Shown here: one piece after another, positions 45,001 through 55,019 of the stretch
Position numbering within the stretch: the first letter of the stretch is position 1
How the letters are laid out: each line of letters opens with the position of its first letter
Source of the DNA: Isochrysis galbana
Lineage: Eukaryota; Haptophyta; Isochrysidales; Isochrysidaceae
Length of the DNA: 64,000 nucleotides
NCBI GenBank assembly: GCA_018136815.1
Contig: CM030934.1
Location: 838,979 to 902,978 of the forward strand
Direction of reading: 5' to 3'
Position numbers and translations under genes: made by a program
Notes under the pieces: generated by a model
What the model saw: the letters and a program-made list of their open reading frames with translations, nothing else
What the model was told of the DNA's origin: nothing
Databases searched by the model: none

Positions 45001-48000
45001 GAGCGGCCCTTGGCCGGACGCTAGCCTATCAATAGCCTCTACAATGAGGGGTAGAGGGCTATCCTCGACGCGTAGCTTGGCGTTCGTGTCGCGGTAGTCC
45101 ACGCAGAATCGAACGGAGCCATCTTTCTTGCTGACCAGGACTACTCGGGAAGCCCAAGCCGAATTTGACTTGCGAATAATGCCGGCGGCTTCCATCTTGG
45201 CTACCTCCTCTTCTATGATGAGCTCGCCTGCGCGGCCCACTCTAGACGGAGCATGCCGGTGAGGAACAGCGCCGGGGTTGAGTGGCAACTCCACCTCGAG
45301 AACGTGCGTATGGTTTGGAGCCCCCGGGTGCAACGCGAAAGCTTTGATGCGCCGGGCCAAGAGTTGGCGTACTTCTTCTCGTTGATCGTCGGAAAGAAGC
45401 CGGTCCGGATCGATGGTGGCTGAGTCGAGTAGGGCTCGTTGCTCCTCGCTCAGCGCGGTGACAGGGTCACCATCCCCCTCGCTTCCAGTCGGAGTCCAGC
45501 CCCGGTGCAACTTGAAACGCACCTGGAGCGAAGCTATCGGATGCAGAGACGGCAGGGTCAGCGCATCGACTCCGGTGTGGACGATCGTCACCGCGATGCG
45601 GTGATCGTCCGTGGGCGTGACCACCGTGGGCATTACGAGAGGGGACGAATCGAGAGCCTCGCGATTTGGTAGGCGGTCGACTAGCATCGCGCAGTCCGAA
45701 TGATCTCGGAGAGCTAGCGGAACCCTGACCCAGATGGTTGCGCGGTGGAAGGCAGGAATCGTCACCGCTTGCTCCGTGTAGAGAAGATATTCGGACGAGG
45801 TAGACGCCGGAGCTTTGGCCGCAAACTCGTCGGCAGACTCAAAGAGAGGTGTATAGAGTGGCTGTCTAGCATCAGCAGCAGCCTCACCCTCCGATCCAGC
45901 CGGGATCTCTCGTGTTGCCGTCGACCTCTCCAGAAAGTCGACAGTCAGCGGTTGACCGGGTGACATCGAGATAGCTCCGACGAAGCCGGAGTCCGCGACT
46001 GGGGGCGGCGCCGTGGAAACTCTGACTACGCATTCGGAAAGGACTCTTGAAGAGTCTTCTGCATCGCCAGAGGCCGGACGGAGGCGGAGGCTTCCTTCCG
46101 AGCTCGCGGCGTCGAGAGAAATGGTAGCGGAGTGGGCGGCCAAAAAATCGTTCCCGAGCAGAAGCATCGCGTTTCCTTCGATGACCGCGAACGAATGACG
46201 GAAGAGGCGACCGGACAAGGAGAAGACGAGGCTAGCCCGGCCCCTAGTGATGAGAAGAAGGCCGTCCGGCCCATGTAGGTTGGGGACGGTAGCGTCCGAT
46301 ACGCGTTCGACGCAAGCGTCTTCAGGTAGTCGATCGAGAAGAGCAGTGGTGATTACTGACGGGCCCGCTCCAGTGTCAGCCAGGGTGCTGTTCACCGTGA
46401 GGGCAACGTCCGGGAGAACGAACCCTTGAGCTGCGCGGTCGCCATCGGCACGGCAGACCACGAGATCGCGGACATAGAGGCAGTGACGAGGGTAGAGTGG
46501 CGGCGGAGTGTCCGCGATAGATTCCACCGGAAGTGAGGTTCCGGCTCCGGGTGACAGGGTGGTTGGATTGGAGGCTAGCCTGGACGGAGAAGATTCATCG
46601 ACGTGGGGCACTCGCTCGATAGCGGCGGCCACCGTCTGCGGCACGAATGGTATTGAAGAGTATGGGGATGCCTTTGCTGAATTAGAGGGGTTAGGCACGC
46701 CATCATAGCCTAGCCCTCGACGGTCCGTCGGATGCCGAGGTTGATCCATTTGGCGTGACCATTCCTTCTCCAGGGACTTCTGCAAGTCTGTCTTCGGAAG
46801 CTTCGACAACTCGGAAAAACCAGCCGCACTGAGGCCCCTAGCGGCAGCCCCATCGCCACACAATGCCTGTGGAGTACCTTCTCCGTCGGCGGCGTCGGAG
46901 GGCTTGGTCTCGAGGGTCTGCATGCTCCGGTGTTCTGGCATCTCGGGCGTATCATCTTCTCCCGAGTCGGGCCCAACATCCCCGTTTTCAAGTGGCCTTT
47001 CGGCTACGACCGAACCGGTCGGTTCGGCCACTCCTTCGTCGCCAGCCGTGAAGGAGGCGCTCGGAGATAGTGCATTGATGCCTTGAGAGCCCAGTCGAGA
47101 CAAGATGGGAGGTTCCGACGGCTCCGCAGCTGCCGCTTGCTCAGCGATTTCTTGGGCGATGGAAGGCGTGACATCCCGCCACCGATGGACCCCCGAAATT
47201 ACATCACGGTCGAAGACCTGCCACTTGCTGCGGCGCTTCTTCACCGTGTTTGGAGGGCCTGGCGTTGTAGAGCGGTCCTTCATGGGCCACTCCCACGGCG
47301 TGAAGCAGTCCACTTCCGCCACGGTCCCGTCTTGCGATGCGTTGGTTTCCGAGTCCTTCCGATGAAGCAGGCGAGACGCATCGGCAACGGGGCCCGCGTC
47401 TGAGATCACGACAACCGAATCAGACACTGGCGAACCGCTGGGAGGCGTGAGGTGAGAGCTAGAAGCTGCTTCGCCTCTCCCCTCCATGAAGCGAGCCAGA
47501 GCCGTCCTCGGCTCAGCCAGTTCGAAGCCGGTCGAGCAGAGCGAAGGGCGTTCTCTCAAGCTGGCAGCAGCTTGGGAAATTGCCCAGTCCACCGTGAAGT
47601 CGAGCGAACGCGACGCCTTGGCTTTGCGCGCATAACGGCGCAAGACTGGCATCCACTGGGCCGCCATTGCACCGGCAATGCCCACATAGGTGCGGCTGCG
47701 AAGGGCGCCACGGTGAGGCGACGGCGATAGATCCGCCATCGCGGATAGACGTCCCTCGACAATCTTCGAAGGCTGCAGGGGCGGGAGTGAAGCCGTCAGG
47801 TACAGGCCAGTTGCCTTTTGATGGCCCGTGCCGTGCTGCCACGGCTGCACAAACTGCCGCGGTCGCAACCCCCCGACTAAGGCAGAGGCTTCCGCGTGCA
47901 TTCGAGGATTTTCGACGGCAACGAAAGGCGCGTCGGCGCTTGCCATGGCGAGGAAGACTCTAGCGGCGGATTCGAGAGCCTGGCGACGTCCCGGTTCCCG

Positions 48001-49500
48001 ATCGAGCCACTGGCAACTCACCGCCGACAAATACGTGCACGGCGGATGCGCGACCACGAGGTCCCAACCGAGATTTTGAATGTGAAGAGCATCTCCGCAG
48101 AAGTGGGGAATGTAGTCGATCTCCGACGGTCGTAGATCGCACGTCGCGACGTGCGCTCCGGCAAGTAGGAACATCGAAGACACGACCCCGCTAGCTTCAC
48201 CGACGACTAGAACGCGGGGTGGAGGAATCCCCTCGGCCGCGTCGAACGTCACGGCGTCGTGGATCGCTGCCAACTCAGCGCAAAGCTCGTCAAAATGCGT
48301 CGGCAACACGGCAGAGGGCGATGCATGAGTGCTCGCGTCCGGCCGCCGCAAGGCTAGAGCAGCTTCGGCGAGATGGCGGGGCAAGATGACGGAGGAACCG
48401 CTAGCCCGGGCACGGGAGGCGGCTAACATTTGAAGCTCGCGCGTAGGGGCGCGGGCAGCTTCAGTAGACTTGGCGGCCGAGGAACAACCAACCACGGCGA
48501 TCCGGTGGATGGCCTCGGCAGTAGAATTCAGGGGGAGGGGGTCGTCGCCCTCAAGTTTCGGTGGGCTAGACCTGAAGGGGGTTGGCCCCGGCGGGCGATC
48601 CCTGGAATGGGGATCCTCCGGAGAGCCGAGAGAAAGAGGAGACGCCGGCGTCCATGTGGTGCGCGACGTGGGATCGTAATCGACGGCCCCTGCGTCTCCC
48701 GAGGCTGGAGTGACCACGGCGTGAGCGCGGAAAGCCGCAGCTCCCTTGGAACCTTCAACTTCATCGACCCCGGAAGCCGACCCTTCCGGGTCGGGAACCA
48801 GGTCAGAAACGAGAACAGGTGCAACTTCGAGACGAGAGAATGAACACGATGACGGAGAAATATAACGAACCGGGGAGAGAGGTGAAGAGGAGACACTAGT
48901 CTCCGCCTCAACAGCACGAGAACCTACGGTAGACAACGACGATTCGTCCGCAGAGCGGCTCCGGCTATGGCCCTTGGGAGAGAGGTCTCCAGAGGGGTCC
49001 CGCCGGGAAAGAGCAGAAACAGGTAAAGCAGCAACAACGTTTTCGTACGCGGCAGCGGCCACGTCGGACCTATCCATAGAACCTAGAGCAGAAGATGATA
49101 CCGAGTCGACAGCCCTCGAGGGCTTCACAACTGTTCGTTTACGAAACGAAGAGACCGAAGACGCGTCGAATCCACCTAGCCCACCCCCTTGGGCAGGGCC
49201 GTCGGGGGGTGAATCCAGGGATGAAGATGCGACGAAAGACCTAGGAGAGTTAGAAGAAACCGATGACAGCATAGTATCCGTAGAAATAGATTCCAAGAGG
49301 GGCAGCGAGCGAGAATCGGCCCCTAACATCCTAATAGCGTGCGGAGTAATAGAAGAACTTGTAGACGTACACGAATTTCGGAGAGTCGGGTCGCGACTAT
49401 CTCCGGGGCAAACCTGTTTCCAGGAGCCCGGGTCAAGTGTCGACTCCGGCTTCCGAGATAGCCGTCCGGCGGGGGCTTCAGCCGGCGAGGCGGCTCCCAC
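42016..49500 (-). CDS. pol: Ty3/gypsy chromovirus polyprotein with methyltransferase-like domain
   Basis: One uninterrupted frame of 2,494 residues. In order: a long low-complexity N-terminus; a cytosine-methyltransferase-like domain (residues about 420-635; LVVGEASGVVSSMFLLAGA, AHPPCTYLSAVSCQWL, VENPRM); aspartic protease (LADTGAGPSVITT, LLLGNDFLA); a beta-rich linker typical of Ty3 elements; reverse transcriptase (RFCVDYRDTNAK, LDLASGFWGIPI, CMPYLDDVGIWS); RNase H (IVKTDGASKLGIAGIL, ERHWTVTEIELLAALE); integrase with an HHCC finger (HDRSGHLGVSRM, CHECTLAK) and the three acidic residues in VVFIDSLTRW, LRTDAGSN and FVERAQQTL; and a C-terminal chromodomain (EYLVKWRGYALREATWEP). All catalytic motifs are present, so the frame looks recently active. 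The ATG at 49500 lies about 165 bases after the gag stop. Confidence 0.95.
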   Translation of the reverse strand: MGAASPAEAPAGRLSRKPESTLDPGSWKQVCPGDSRDPTLRNSCTSTSSSITPHAIRMLGADSRSLPLLESISTDTMLSSVSSNSPRSFVASSSLDSPPDGPAQGGGLGGFDASSVSSFRKRTVVKPSRAVDSVSSSALGSMDRSDVAAAAYENVVAALPVSALSRRDPSGDLSPKGHSRSRSADESSLSTVGSRAVEAETSVSSSPLSPVRYISPSSCSFSRLEVAPVLVSDLVPDPEGSASGVDEVEGSKGAAAFRAHAVVTPASGDAGAVDYDPTSRTTWTPASPLSLGSPEDPHSRDRPPGPTPFRSSPPKLEGDDPLPLNSTAEAIHRIAVVGCSSAAKSTEAARAPTRELQMLAASRARASGSSVILPRHLAEAALALRRPDASTHASPSAVLPTHFDELCAELAAIHDAVTFDAAEGIPPPRVLVVGEASGVVSSMFLLAGAHVATCDLRPSEIDYIPHFCGDALHIQNLGWDLVVAHPPCTYLSAVSCQWLDREPGRRQALESAARVFLAMASADAPFVAVENPRMHAEASALVGGLRPRQFVQPWQHGTGHQKATGLYLTASLPPLQPSKIVEGRLSAMADLSPSPHRGALRSRTYVGIAGAMAAQWMPVLRRYARKAKASRSLDFTVDWAISQAAASLRERPSLCSTGFELAEPRTALARFMEGRGEAASSSHLTPPSGSPVSDSVVVISDAGPVADASRLLHRKDSETNASQDGTVAEVDCFTPWEWPMKDRSTTPGPPNTVKKRRSKWQVFDRDVISGVHRWRDVTPSIAQEIAEQAAAAEPSEPPILSRLGSQGINALSPSASFTAGDEGVAEPTGSVVAERPLENGDVGPDSGEDDTPEMPEHRSMQTLETKPSDAADGEGTPQALCGDGAAARGLSAAGFSELSKLPKTDLQKSLEKEWSRQMDQPRHPTDRRGLGYDGVPNPSNSAKASPYSSIPFVPQTVAAAIERVPHVDESSPSRLASNPTTLSPGAGTSLPVESIADTPPPLYPRHCLYVRDLVVCRADGDRAAQGFVLPDVALTVNSTLADTGAGPSVITTALLDRLPEDACVERVSDATVPNLHGPDGLLLITRGRASLVFSLSGRLFRHSFAVIEGNAMLLLGNDFLAAHSATISLDAASSEGSLRLRPASGDAEDSSRVLSECVVRVSTAPPPVADSGFVGAISMSPGQPLTVDFLERSTATREIPAGSEGEAAADARQPLYTPLFESADEFAAKAPASTSSEYLLYTEQAVTIPAFHRATIWVRVPLALRDHSDCAMLVDRLPNREALDSSPLVMPTVVTPTDDHRIAVTIVHTGVDALTLPSLHPIASLQVRFKLHRGWTPTGSEGDGDPVTALSEEQRALLDSATIDPDRLLSDDQREEVRQLLARRIKAFALHPGAPNHTHVLEVELPLNPGAVPHRHAPSRVGRAGELIIEEEVAKMEAAGIIRKSNSAWASRVVLVSKKDGSVRFCVDYRDTNAKLRVEDSPLPLIVEAIDRLASGQGPLSSLFLCTLDLASGFWGIPIKESHKHITAFTTHRGKYEFNFLPFGIQSGPSYMCRLMDIVLGALAWEICMPYLDDVGIWSTGVGPSEEARAQASFEQMLHRLDLVLERLEWAGLTCKMSKCVFFATSTEYLGHVVSREGLKMDPKKVAAVADIDPSSINSLEAVRSFLGLCSYYRRFIRQFAAKAAPLTALTRKGCDVAKESQSEECRRAIQELKTAITSEPVLTPPRDDRPFIVKTDGASKLGIAGILSQLGDDNRERVVGYYARSLTSAERHWTVTEIELLAALESIRNWRPYLWGRRFKLVVDHSALRWLHTMKDQVSGGPASRLTRWALKLAEYRFDVEHKPGAVHQDADGLSRLASLEPEHEDEPLAGPASLAVREPGSESLAEHERSHPVAAITRSVATARGLQALDRSRRRASDSGPAIKSSYLAPGTPTSEEMRAALAEDPFVEPPLGSGETVNHEPSGQGSPPPAVASGPIADDDSCSSSVAPAPAQQSKMFRRFVVHDGLVYYRTVLDSTDPDSLVLYVPPLLRSRYLFAYHDRSGHLGVSRMSGLLRTRVYWPGMSSDVASYVRECHECTLAKPLPRALASPSGLSVGTYPFDVVYCDVLSLAPTHNFVPGVSGYDKLVVFIDSLTRWIEAEPSNGDPSSEVALDMFIRLIVTRYGVPRQLRTDAGSNLCSVLVSRILELTGTDLSSTEPYRHEGVGFVERAQQTLIRLMRASNEGGSHWVDHLPFLLLSLRASSGRVTSRSPASLIFGRELRLPAQLSDPKTVSPTALEAASADVRSYASRLNASLRLSWSSALEATLAAQAESVRDATIKSQRPARFEPGDRVCMRLPGHANKLQFIYSGPYRVVEALSDTRYRLRDLENRLVKEEVHISNLRPYHTFVDEEPLADDEYIVEKLLDRRSHGDSIEYLVKWRGYALREATWEPRSELLRRCSDLLDDYDRSVEETCPEDVESPEATSSSARDTPLPPVLDAPSSRTRSRLHSR

Positions 49501-49665
49501 CGTCGAAGACTGAATGGAGCTAGAGACAGGGGGAGAATCGCCGCGTTGACAGCTCTTCTCCCCAAGCGACGTAGGGATCGGATCGGGATGGTGGTGGTGG
49601 CGTTCGGGCCCACCGCCCGCGATGTTCTCCGCCAGGGTTTGAAGGACGGGGACCCCGCCGGACCC

Positions 49666-51288
49666 CTACTGAGGCTTAACCCGGACCATCGAGCGAAGAA
49701 GCTTATGAATGTGCTCGTCCGATCCGCACTCTCCGCAGCCAGCCTCACACAGAAAGCGGATATATGGCTGACAGATGACGGGGTTGTGAGCACCGTCTCC
49801 CGTGCCATATTTCCAGGCTTCGCTGGATGGAGTGCCAGGAGGAGCTTGAGGTCGGAAAGCGCAGAAGGCACAGCCGTTTTCGTTCGTCCATTCGGTGATT
49901 CCCCTATTGATATCGTCCGTTCGTGGAGTTTCCATTGAATTATCGGCCGGTCGGCACTTTGCTAGCGCCGCCGAGACCCTTGGGTGCTTGGCATAGCCTG
50001 CTACGGCCCAGAAGCGGGCTCGGGCCCGATTCCAAAGCTCGGGCGTCCACCGGGATACGCCCAAATCGGGCGGTAGCCCTTGGCCGTTCGCCGGCGGATC
50101 GCAGCGACGGCTGGGCGGCCGAGACGAGCCTCCCTTTCGACCCGGTGGATCGGTCAGTATAGCCGGCAACGGTGAGTTGGAGTGGTAACTTGCCGGCGGT
50201 GCAGCAGCCCGATAATCAGGCTTCGAAGCAGGCGAATGTCCCTGTCCGCGAAGAGCTTCCGCCACGGTAGCTTGGACGGCCGCCTGCACGGCGGCAACCA
50301 TGTCCGTGGTCGAAGCGGTCTTCTGGGACGAGGAAGTCTCGTTCTTTGCCTCGCCTGAGGCTTTAGTGCGTACGCTAGCCACGGTTTGGTTCGTCGAGGG
50401 CCGGGATTGATGACGCTTCACCCGAGCCTGCTCGTAAGGGCTGAGGTACCGTTGGCAGAGGTTGACGCACGAGAGCGCCGACCGACCTAGCTCGTGGTTC
50501 TCTACGCGGAAACGAGTCTCCGCGAGCACCTCCGCAAATTTAATAGCATTATCGACGCCGCGCTGAGGATCAACCTTATCGTTCCGGATGATTTCTTCGA
50601 ACCTCTGGTTGATCTCATGGGCCATGTTTGGATGATCCCACACGTTGGTGGAGTCAACCGCGGAATCGCCAAGCTTGCGGATGTAGGCGCGAACCAAATT
50701 CTTGCTGAGCTCACATAGATCAGCGCCAGCCTCGCGCTCCCTCATGCGGTCCCACTCCATCGACGCCGAGTCTTTCGCGAAACCATCGGCCCCGTTTGCG
50801 AAGGTCCCGTCGCATTTGCGAAGAAGGACGTCAGCAGCGAGGACAGGATTGAGAGCGAGGGCGCGGTCCTCCACTAGATCGAGGAGGAAGGCGAAGATGC
50901 GAGAATTGCCGCTGGAATTGGCTCCGGCTGCCGCGAGGAGGGAGGTAAATATTTCGCGATGATCGCAGCCGAGCGCTAGTGCCCGCTCCAACGGCTTGAT
51001 GAGAGTTAGCCGAAATTCGTTCCAGGCTGTCGCCGCGGTTTGAACGTTATCGGAGGCGAGGGCCTTTGGGAAGCGGAGCTCCGAAAGCTCTTTGCCCATC
51101 CTGACCTGATGGTGAAGGGTTTGCTCGGCTGAGAAGCGGCTACGCACCCATTTGAGCAAGTGGTCCTCCTCCATGAAAATTCGGCAATGCCAAACGTTGC
51201 CCGCCAGGGAGAGGTTGCTCTTCAAAATGGTGTGGATGAGCTCGTGCTCGTCGGAGTCGCGGTAAAGGGCGGCCAGATCGCGTGAAGG
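49666..51288 (-). CDS. gag: Gag of the chromovirus copy 1, 5'-truncated
   Basis: A minus-strand open frame of about 540 residues ending at TAG 49666, upstream of pol. Helical capsid-like parts (DEHELIHTILKSNLSLAG, EWDRMREREAGADLCELSKN, PNMAHEINQRFEEIIRN) are followed by a Ser/Pro-rich linker and a C-terminal region rich in Cys and His (ENGCAFCAFRPQAP, CEAGCGECGSDEHIH). The latter may act as the nucleic-acid-binding finger, although no canonical CCHC knuckle is seen. The frame has no ATG before it runs into the METTL27-like exon at about 51288, so its N-terminus is missing. Confidence 0.75.
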   Translation of the reverse strand, partial: PSRDLAALYRDSDEHELIHTILKSNLSLAGNVWHCRIFMEEDHLLKWVRSRFSAEQTLHHQVRMGKELSELRFPKALASDNVQTAATAWNEFRLTLIKPLERALALGCDHREIFTSLLAAAGANSSGNSRIFAFLLDLVEDRALALNPVLAADVLLRKCDGTFANGADGFAKDSASMEWDRMREREAGADLCELSKNLVRAYIRKLGDSAVDSTNVWDHPNMAHEINQRFEEIIRNDKVDPQRGVDNAIKFAEVLAETRFRVENHELGRSALSCVNLCQRYLSPYEQARVKRHQSRPSTNQTVASVRTKASGEAKNETSSSQKTASTTDMVAAVQAAVQATVAEALRGQGHSPASKPDYRAAAPPASYHSNSPLPAILTDPPGRKGGSSRPPSRRCDPPANGQGLPPDLGVSRWTPELWNRARARFWAVAGYAKHPRVSAALAKCRPADNSMETPRTDDINRGITEWTNENGCAFCAFRPQAPPGTPSSEAWKYGTGDGAHNPVICQPYIRFLCEAGCGECGSDEHIHKLLRSMVRVKPQ

Positions 51289-51683
51289 CCTACGCACACA
51301 ACCACACCAAAATGGTGGGATTCAAGTGGCAGGGCTATGGACAGATCCGCCTCCATGACGTGCTCGTACACTCCACGGGCGCGAGCTATCTCGAGGAGCT
51401 TGGGGGATATGTCGAGCGCGGTCATGTCGCCACTAAAGCCAGCCGCCTTAAGGGCAAGTCCGCTCAGCCCATCTCCCGCACCAAGATCGAGAACAGGTGC
51501 GTCAGACTTGGTGCAGTGATCCTTGACCATCTTGGCGATCTGCTCCGGTGTCTTGTAGCCCCACTGCTGGACCGACTCGGTGTACTTGTCTCCCCATCGA
51601 TCGTACATCTCGCGAGCCTCAGCAGCACCGAAGGTGCCTGGATGCGTACCGCCTAGATCACCTGTCGGAACTTCCACCTCCAT
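51288..51683 (-). pseudogene. METTL27-like methyltransferase, first exon only
   Basis: From ATG 51683 the frame encodes about 132 residues of a class I SAM-dependent methyltransferase: AREMYDRWGDKYTESVQQWG, then motif I APVLDLGAGDGLSGLALKAA, then GDMTALDISPKLLEIARARG (acidic motif II) and HFGVVVCVG. The arrangement resembles METTL27 (WBSCR27). Homology stops at CVG where retroelement gag sequence begins. The rest of the Rossmann fold is not found in the window, including the far side of the retroelement. The gene is therefore broken here unless a donor (GTGCGT at about 51295) opens an intron leading elsewhere. Confidence 0.7.
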
Positions 51684-52526
51684 TGAGCCAGCGGTCGTCT
51701 GTGCGCTGAGATGCGAGACTGCCTGATTGAGGAGCGAGCACGGCGCATGGCGTCAGAGACCTCTGGCGCGAGCGAGTCGCAAGAGCCACCGACGGATGTG
51801 GGCAGATGTGGCCCCCTTTCCCGCCCGGCCGCACACGAGGGCTGAGCTCCCTGCGCAGGTGCGGCGCGCACCCTTCCACCGGGCACCGTGGCGCGAGGGG
51901 TCGGACGGACGGGCCAGACTCTCTCTCTGCGTGATGAATTACCTAATAGTAAAGTATGTTGCCTGTAGTCATCCGTGCCCAGCCAATATTCCTAGCACTC
52001 TTGTTCTTCACCCTCAGCGTTTGTCGCTAGCCCTGCATACCAAGTGCATGCCAGGTGGATGGTTCCTTCTCTCCATCAGGGAACGAGTGGACAGAAGGGG
52101 GGGCTGAGTGCCCCGCCATGGGGCGAATGGGCGGTGGCGGTGGCACGGGCTACGTATCGCTATACTTTGAGGGCCTTGGCCTTGGGCAATGCTCGTGAGT
52201 GTCGAGGGATTCGGGTGGGCATAGCTCCGGCAAGAATTTGAACGTAGATGGATACACATTCCGCGGCCGCCATCCCCACTCACACCACAAATACACCCAC
52301 ACCCACACCCACGCCTATCTGTGTTTCCACTGAGTTGATCGTTGTTGACCAAATATATTTCCGCTTCCGTTTTGCTAACGGCTAGCGCCAGGGTGCCCAC
52401 GTAGCAACTGCCCAGCCCAAACTGAGAGAGTTGATCGCACGATTCCTCACTTTCACACCCCTGCATAGCTCGTTTGGACAAGTGTCTCCTCACGGCGGCT
52501 GCCGCACTCCGATTGTTTCGTCGCCC
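51684..52526. other. Spacer with a fragment of the dispersed GC-rich repeat
   Basis: About 52046-52125 resembles the 3' part of the repeat family at 29830 and 35690 (GCATGCCAGGTGGATGGTTC, CCCCGCCATGGGG). A CCACACCCA-type short tandem patch lies at 52276-52312. No gene is supported. Confidence 0.45.
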
Positions 52527-54937
52527 TCAACGTCCACGTCTCCTGCCCAAACAAGCCGCATCGTGCACCGCACAGCAACCTATGGCGGCAGAGCAGTTGA
52601 CGGCGATGGGCTCGGATGTCCACCGGGATGTGGCGGCGACCTGAAATCCCTGGTAAAGGCTCGTGTAGCCGCCCTCGGCTCGTGTGCGCGCAATGTGCGA
52701 CTGCGGCGCACGTTTCGGGGCGTAAACTCCGCGTGGAGGCTGTGCCCACGACGAGTCTGCCCGAACGCTGAGTGCGATCTCGCCAGCTGTGGCATGAGCT
52801 GGCGGGCGAACGCATCCAGTGAGCGAGACGGGATCAAAGGGTGAAGGGCCTCCCCAGACGCCGGTGCCTCCAACCAGCCGCCCCTCGACCAATGTGAGGC
52901 CCCCTCCCGCATGCATTGCCCGGTGCGGACGCTCCGACGTGGCCGAGCGAGGCAACCGTGCGTCTAGGCCCGTAGCCGAAGTCACACCGGCAGTACCTGT
53001 GCTTGCATGGCTAAGTGCGCGTTGGCGGGGCGCTGGAGGCAAGAAAGGGAGCTCCATCCAGGCCGACTGCCTCGAATCTCTCCAGAGCGCAATAGAATCA
53101 TCGACGGTGACCGCGCCCCAAACCTCCCATTTTAGTGACACACAGCGAGAAGACCGGCCATCAGTCTCGAAGGACTCGTTTTGTGCGTGCGACAAGGCGA
53201 CGTACGGCTGCAAAATGTCGATGGCCGCAAGCGCGAGACGCATGTTGCGAGGCACGTGCCCGTCTGCTTTGCTTGAAGGGGCGTAAACACCATCCTCGCC
53301 GCCGAGAGTAGATTCCGGGGGGATCTTGTCATCCGAGGTCTCCACGAGGATGGTGATTGCGCGGAGAGCAGCGTCATCGTAATGCGTCTTCTCGAGCGGG
53401 TAGCCACCATTTGAGCTGCGCAGTGCGATGCAGGGGTGGACCGACAATAGTGAGCGATCCTAGACCAGCTACCATCCCACCATGGCTGGCAAGGCCTCCG
53501 ATACTAATGCCGCTTGTCTCCAGACCCATTGAGAACAAGCAAGACAGAGGAGATCAATGGAAACTGCATGACTGCCAAGGTTTACCCAGGCTTTTCTTTG
53601 GGCGGGCAGGAGTGAAGGGAGGTGGGCATGGCGCCTCACCTTGGTGTGCAAGGCTTCACGTTTGGCGTGTCCCAGGATGCAGCATAACCCCAGTCTTCCA
53701 TCCCGCCGTGCACAGGGTATACAAGATCGTTCATCGTGGCATACGGGTACTGGCGATTGTTTTGGACATGACCCGATCCTGTAGCAGCGGGGCAGAGGCT
53801 GAGCTCGGAGGCCGTACCAGCGAAAGGAGTGGCAGGAGTGCGTGGAACGATATCGAGGGTGCCGCCGCCACCTGCAAAGCGAGACATGACGGCAGAGATG
53901 TCCCTCATTGCGTTGTCATCGGGCGAGTGCCGCGATTGGCTACGAAAATATGGGAAGGCGCCCCAGTTGTACCCGATAGCCTAGCAAATCCACGGGATGG
54001 ATGAGACATTGATTGCGACATAGGACGTCCGAGGCAGCAGCGCCTTGCGTGAGGAGGCGCTGCTTGCGCCCTAGAGTCCTGAGTCTCTGGGGTATGGCTT
54101 CAAGTCTCTGGGGTATGGCTTCAAGCCGGGCAGCGAAAGCGCGTGGTGCGTATGTGTGGGATCAGCGACACGGCTCGGCTGAGGTGCTATTGAGGCATGA
54201 GCAGCGAGGGACCACCCACACCTGCATTCCTCCATGGAAGGTGATCACTAGCTGAAGCAGGTGCGAGCGGTAGAGTTCGTTGACTGTGCGAGCCGCAACA
54301 GTCTGCATGCATGCCTTTGGAATCTGATCGAAGGGGAAGTCGCGGTTGGGGTCAATGCCCATCTCCGTGCGTTGGTGCATCGCTGAGCCGATGGCATTGG
54401 TCATCGGCGAGATGATAATACTGCGAGTGTCCACGAGCCGGCGAACCTACAAGTGGGGCAGGCACATGGGCGACACATGCATCAAGTCCACATACGGGGC
54501 CGCTATGCATGCTGCGTGGACGACTTGGTGGAAGGCAAGGCAATATGAGCCGGGAGGACCACAGGCATCAGTAGCCAAACTGTTGAGAAGCGCACCCATG
54601 CGTCGGACTCGTACCTCTCGGTAAGCCACCTGCAGAGTTCGAGCGCCGTGACAACGCCAACTTGTTCATCGCCATGTAGTGCTCCCGAGATGTAGATCTG
54701 CGGCCGTGTGCTACGCGCAAGCGGGCTGGCGCTGCGGTTCGTGATCTCCAGCACATAATTGAGGCAGGGGGATTCTTGCCCTGCCTCGTCCTTGCACTTT
54801 CCAACGGGCGGCAGGCCGAACTGGGCCTGCGTGGTGGAGAGCGAGGCCAGCGACGGGTACTGGCTAGCAAGCGAGTGGAGGAGCGCGGCGGCAGCGGCGT
54901 ACGAGTAGTAAGAGTACTGGCGGCCACCTTCACCCAT
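52527..54937 (-). CDS. M14-family zinc metallocarboxypeptidase
   Basis: Four exons, 54937-54596, 54446-54222, 53980-53640 and 53415-52527, all phase-compatible, giving about 598 residues. Zinc ligands: His and Glu of SGALHGDEQVG (exon 1) and His of VITFHGGMQ (exon 2). Substrate-binding Asn-Arg is in GIDPNRDFP; the catalytic Glu is in ITILVETSDDK (exon 4). AIGYNWGAFPY continues HGGMQ across the exon 2/3 junction, and YPYATMNDLVYPVHGGMEDW is in exon 3. A C-terminal beta-type extension (EIALSVRADSSWAQPP, APQSHIARTR) follows. It should remove C-terminal residues from peptides. The ATG at 54937 lies just before the conserved start (QYSYYSYAAAAALLHSLASQ) but gives no signal peptide; since relatives are often secreted or membrane-bound, an upstream exon is possible. 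No C-terminal membrane helix is seen. Confidence 0.88.
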
Positions 54938-55019
54938 CCCACGTCTCCACCCTCGCCGTCTGTGTGGCCTGGAGACTTTGGCGATGGATGGGGTAGGCGA
55001 GAGGCTGGGGAATATGGAG

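Noticed and set aside
53632-53640. Carboxypeptidase ending at the TGA after KPCTPR
   Set aside because: The TGA is within a GTGAGG splice donor; the next exon supplies the catalytic Glu in the right frame.
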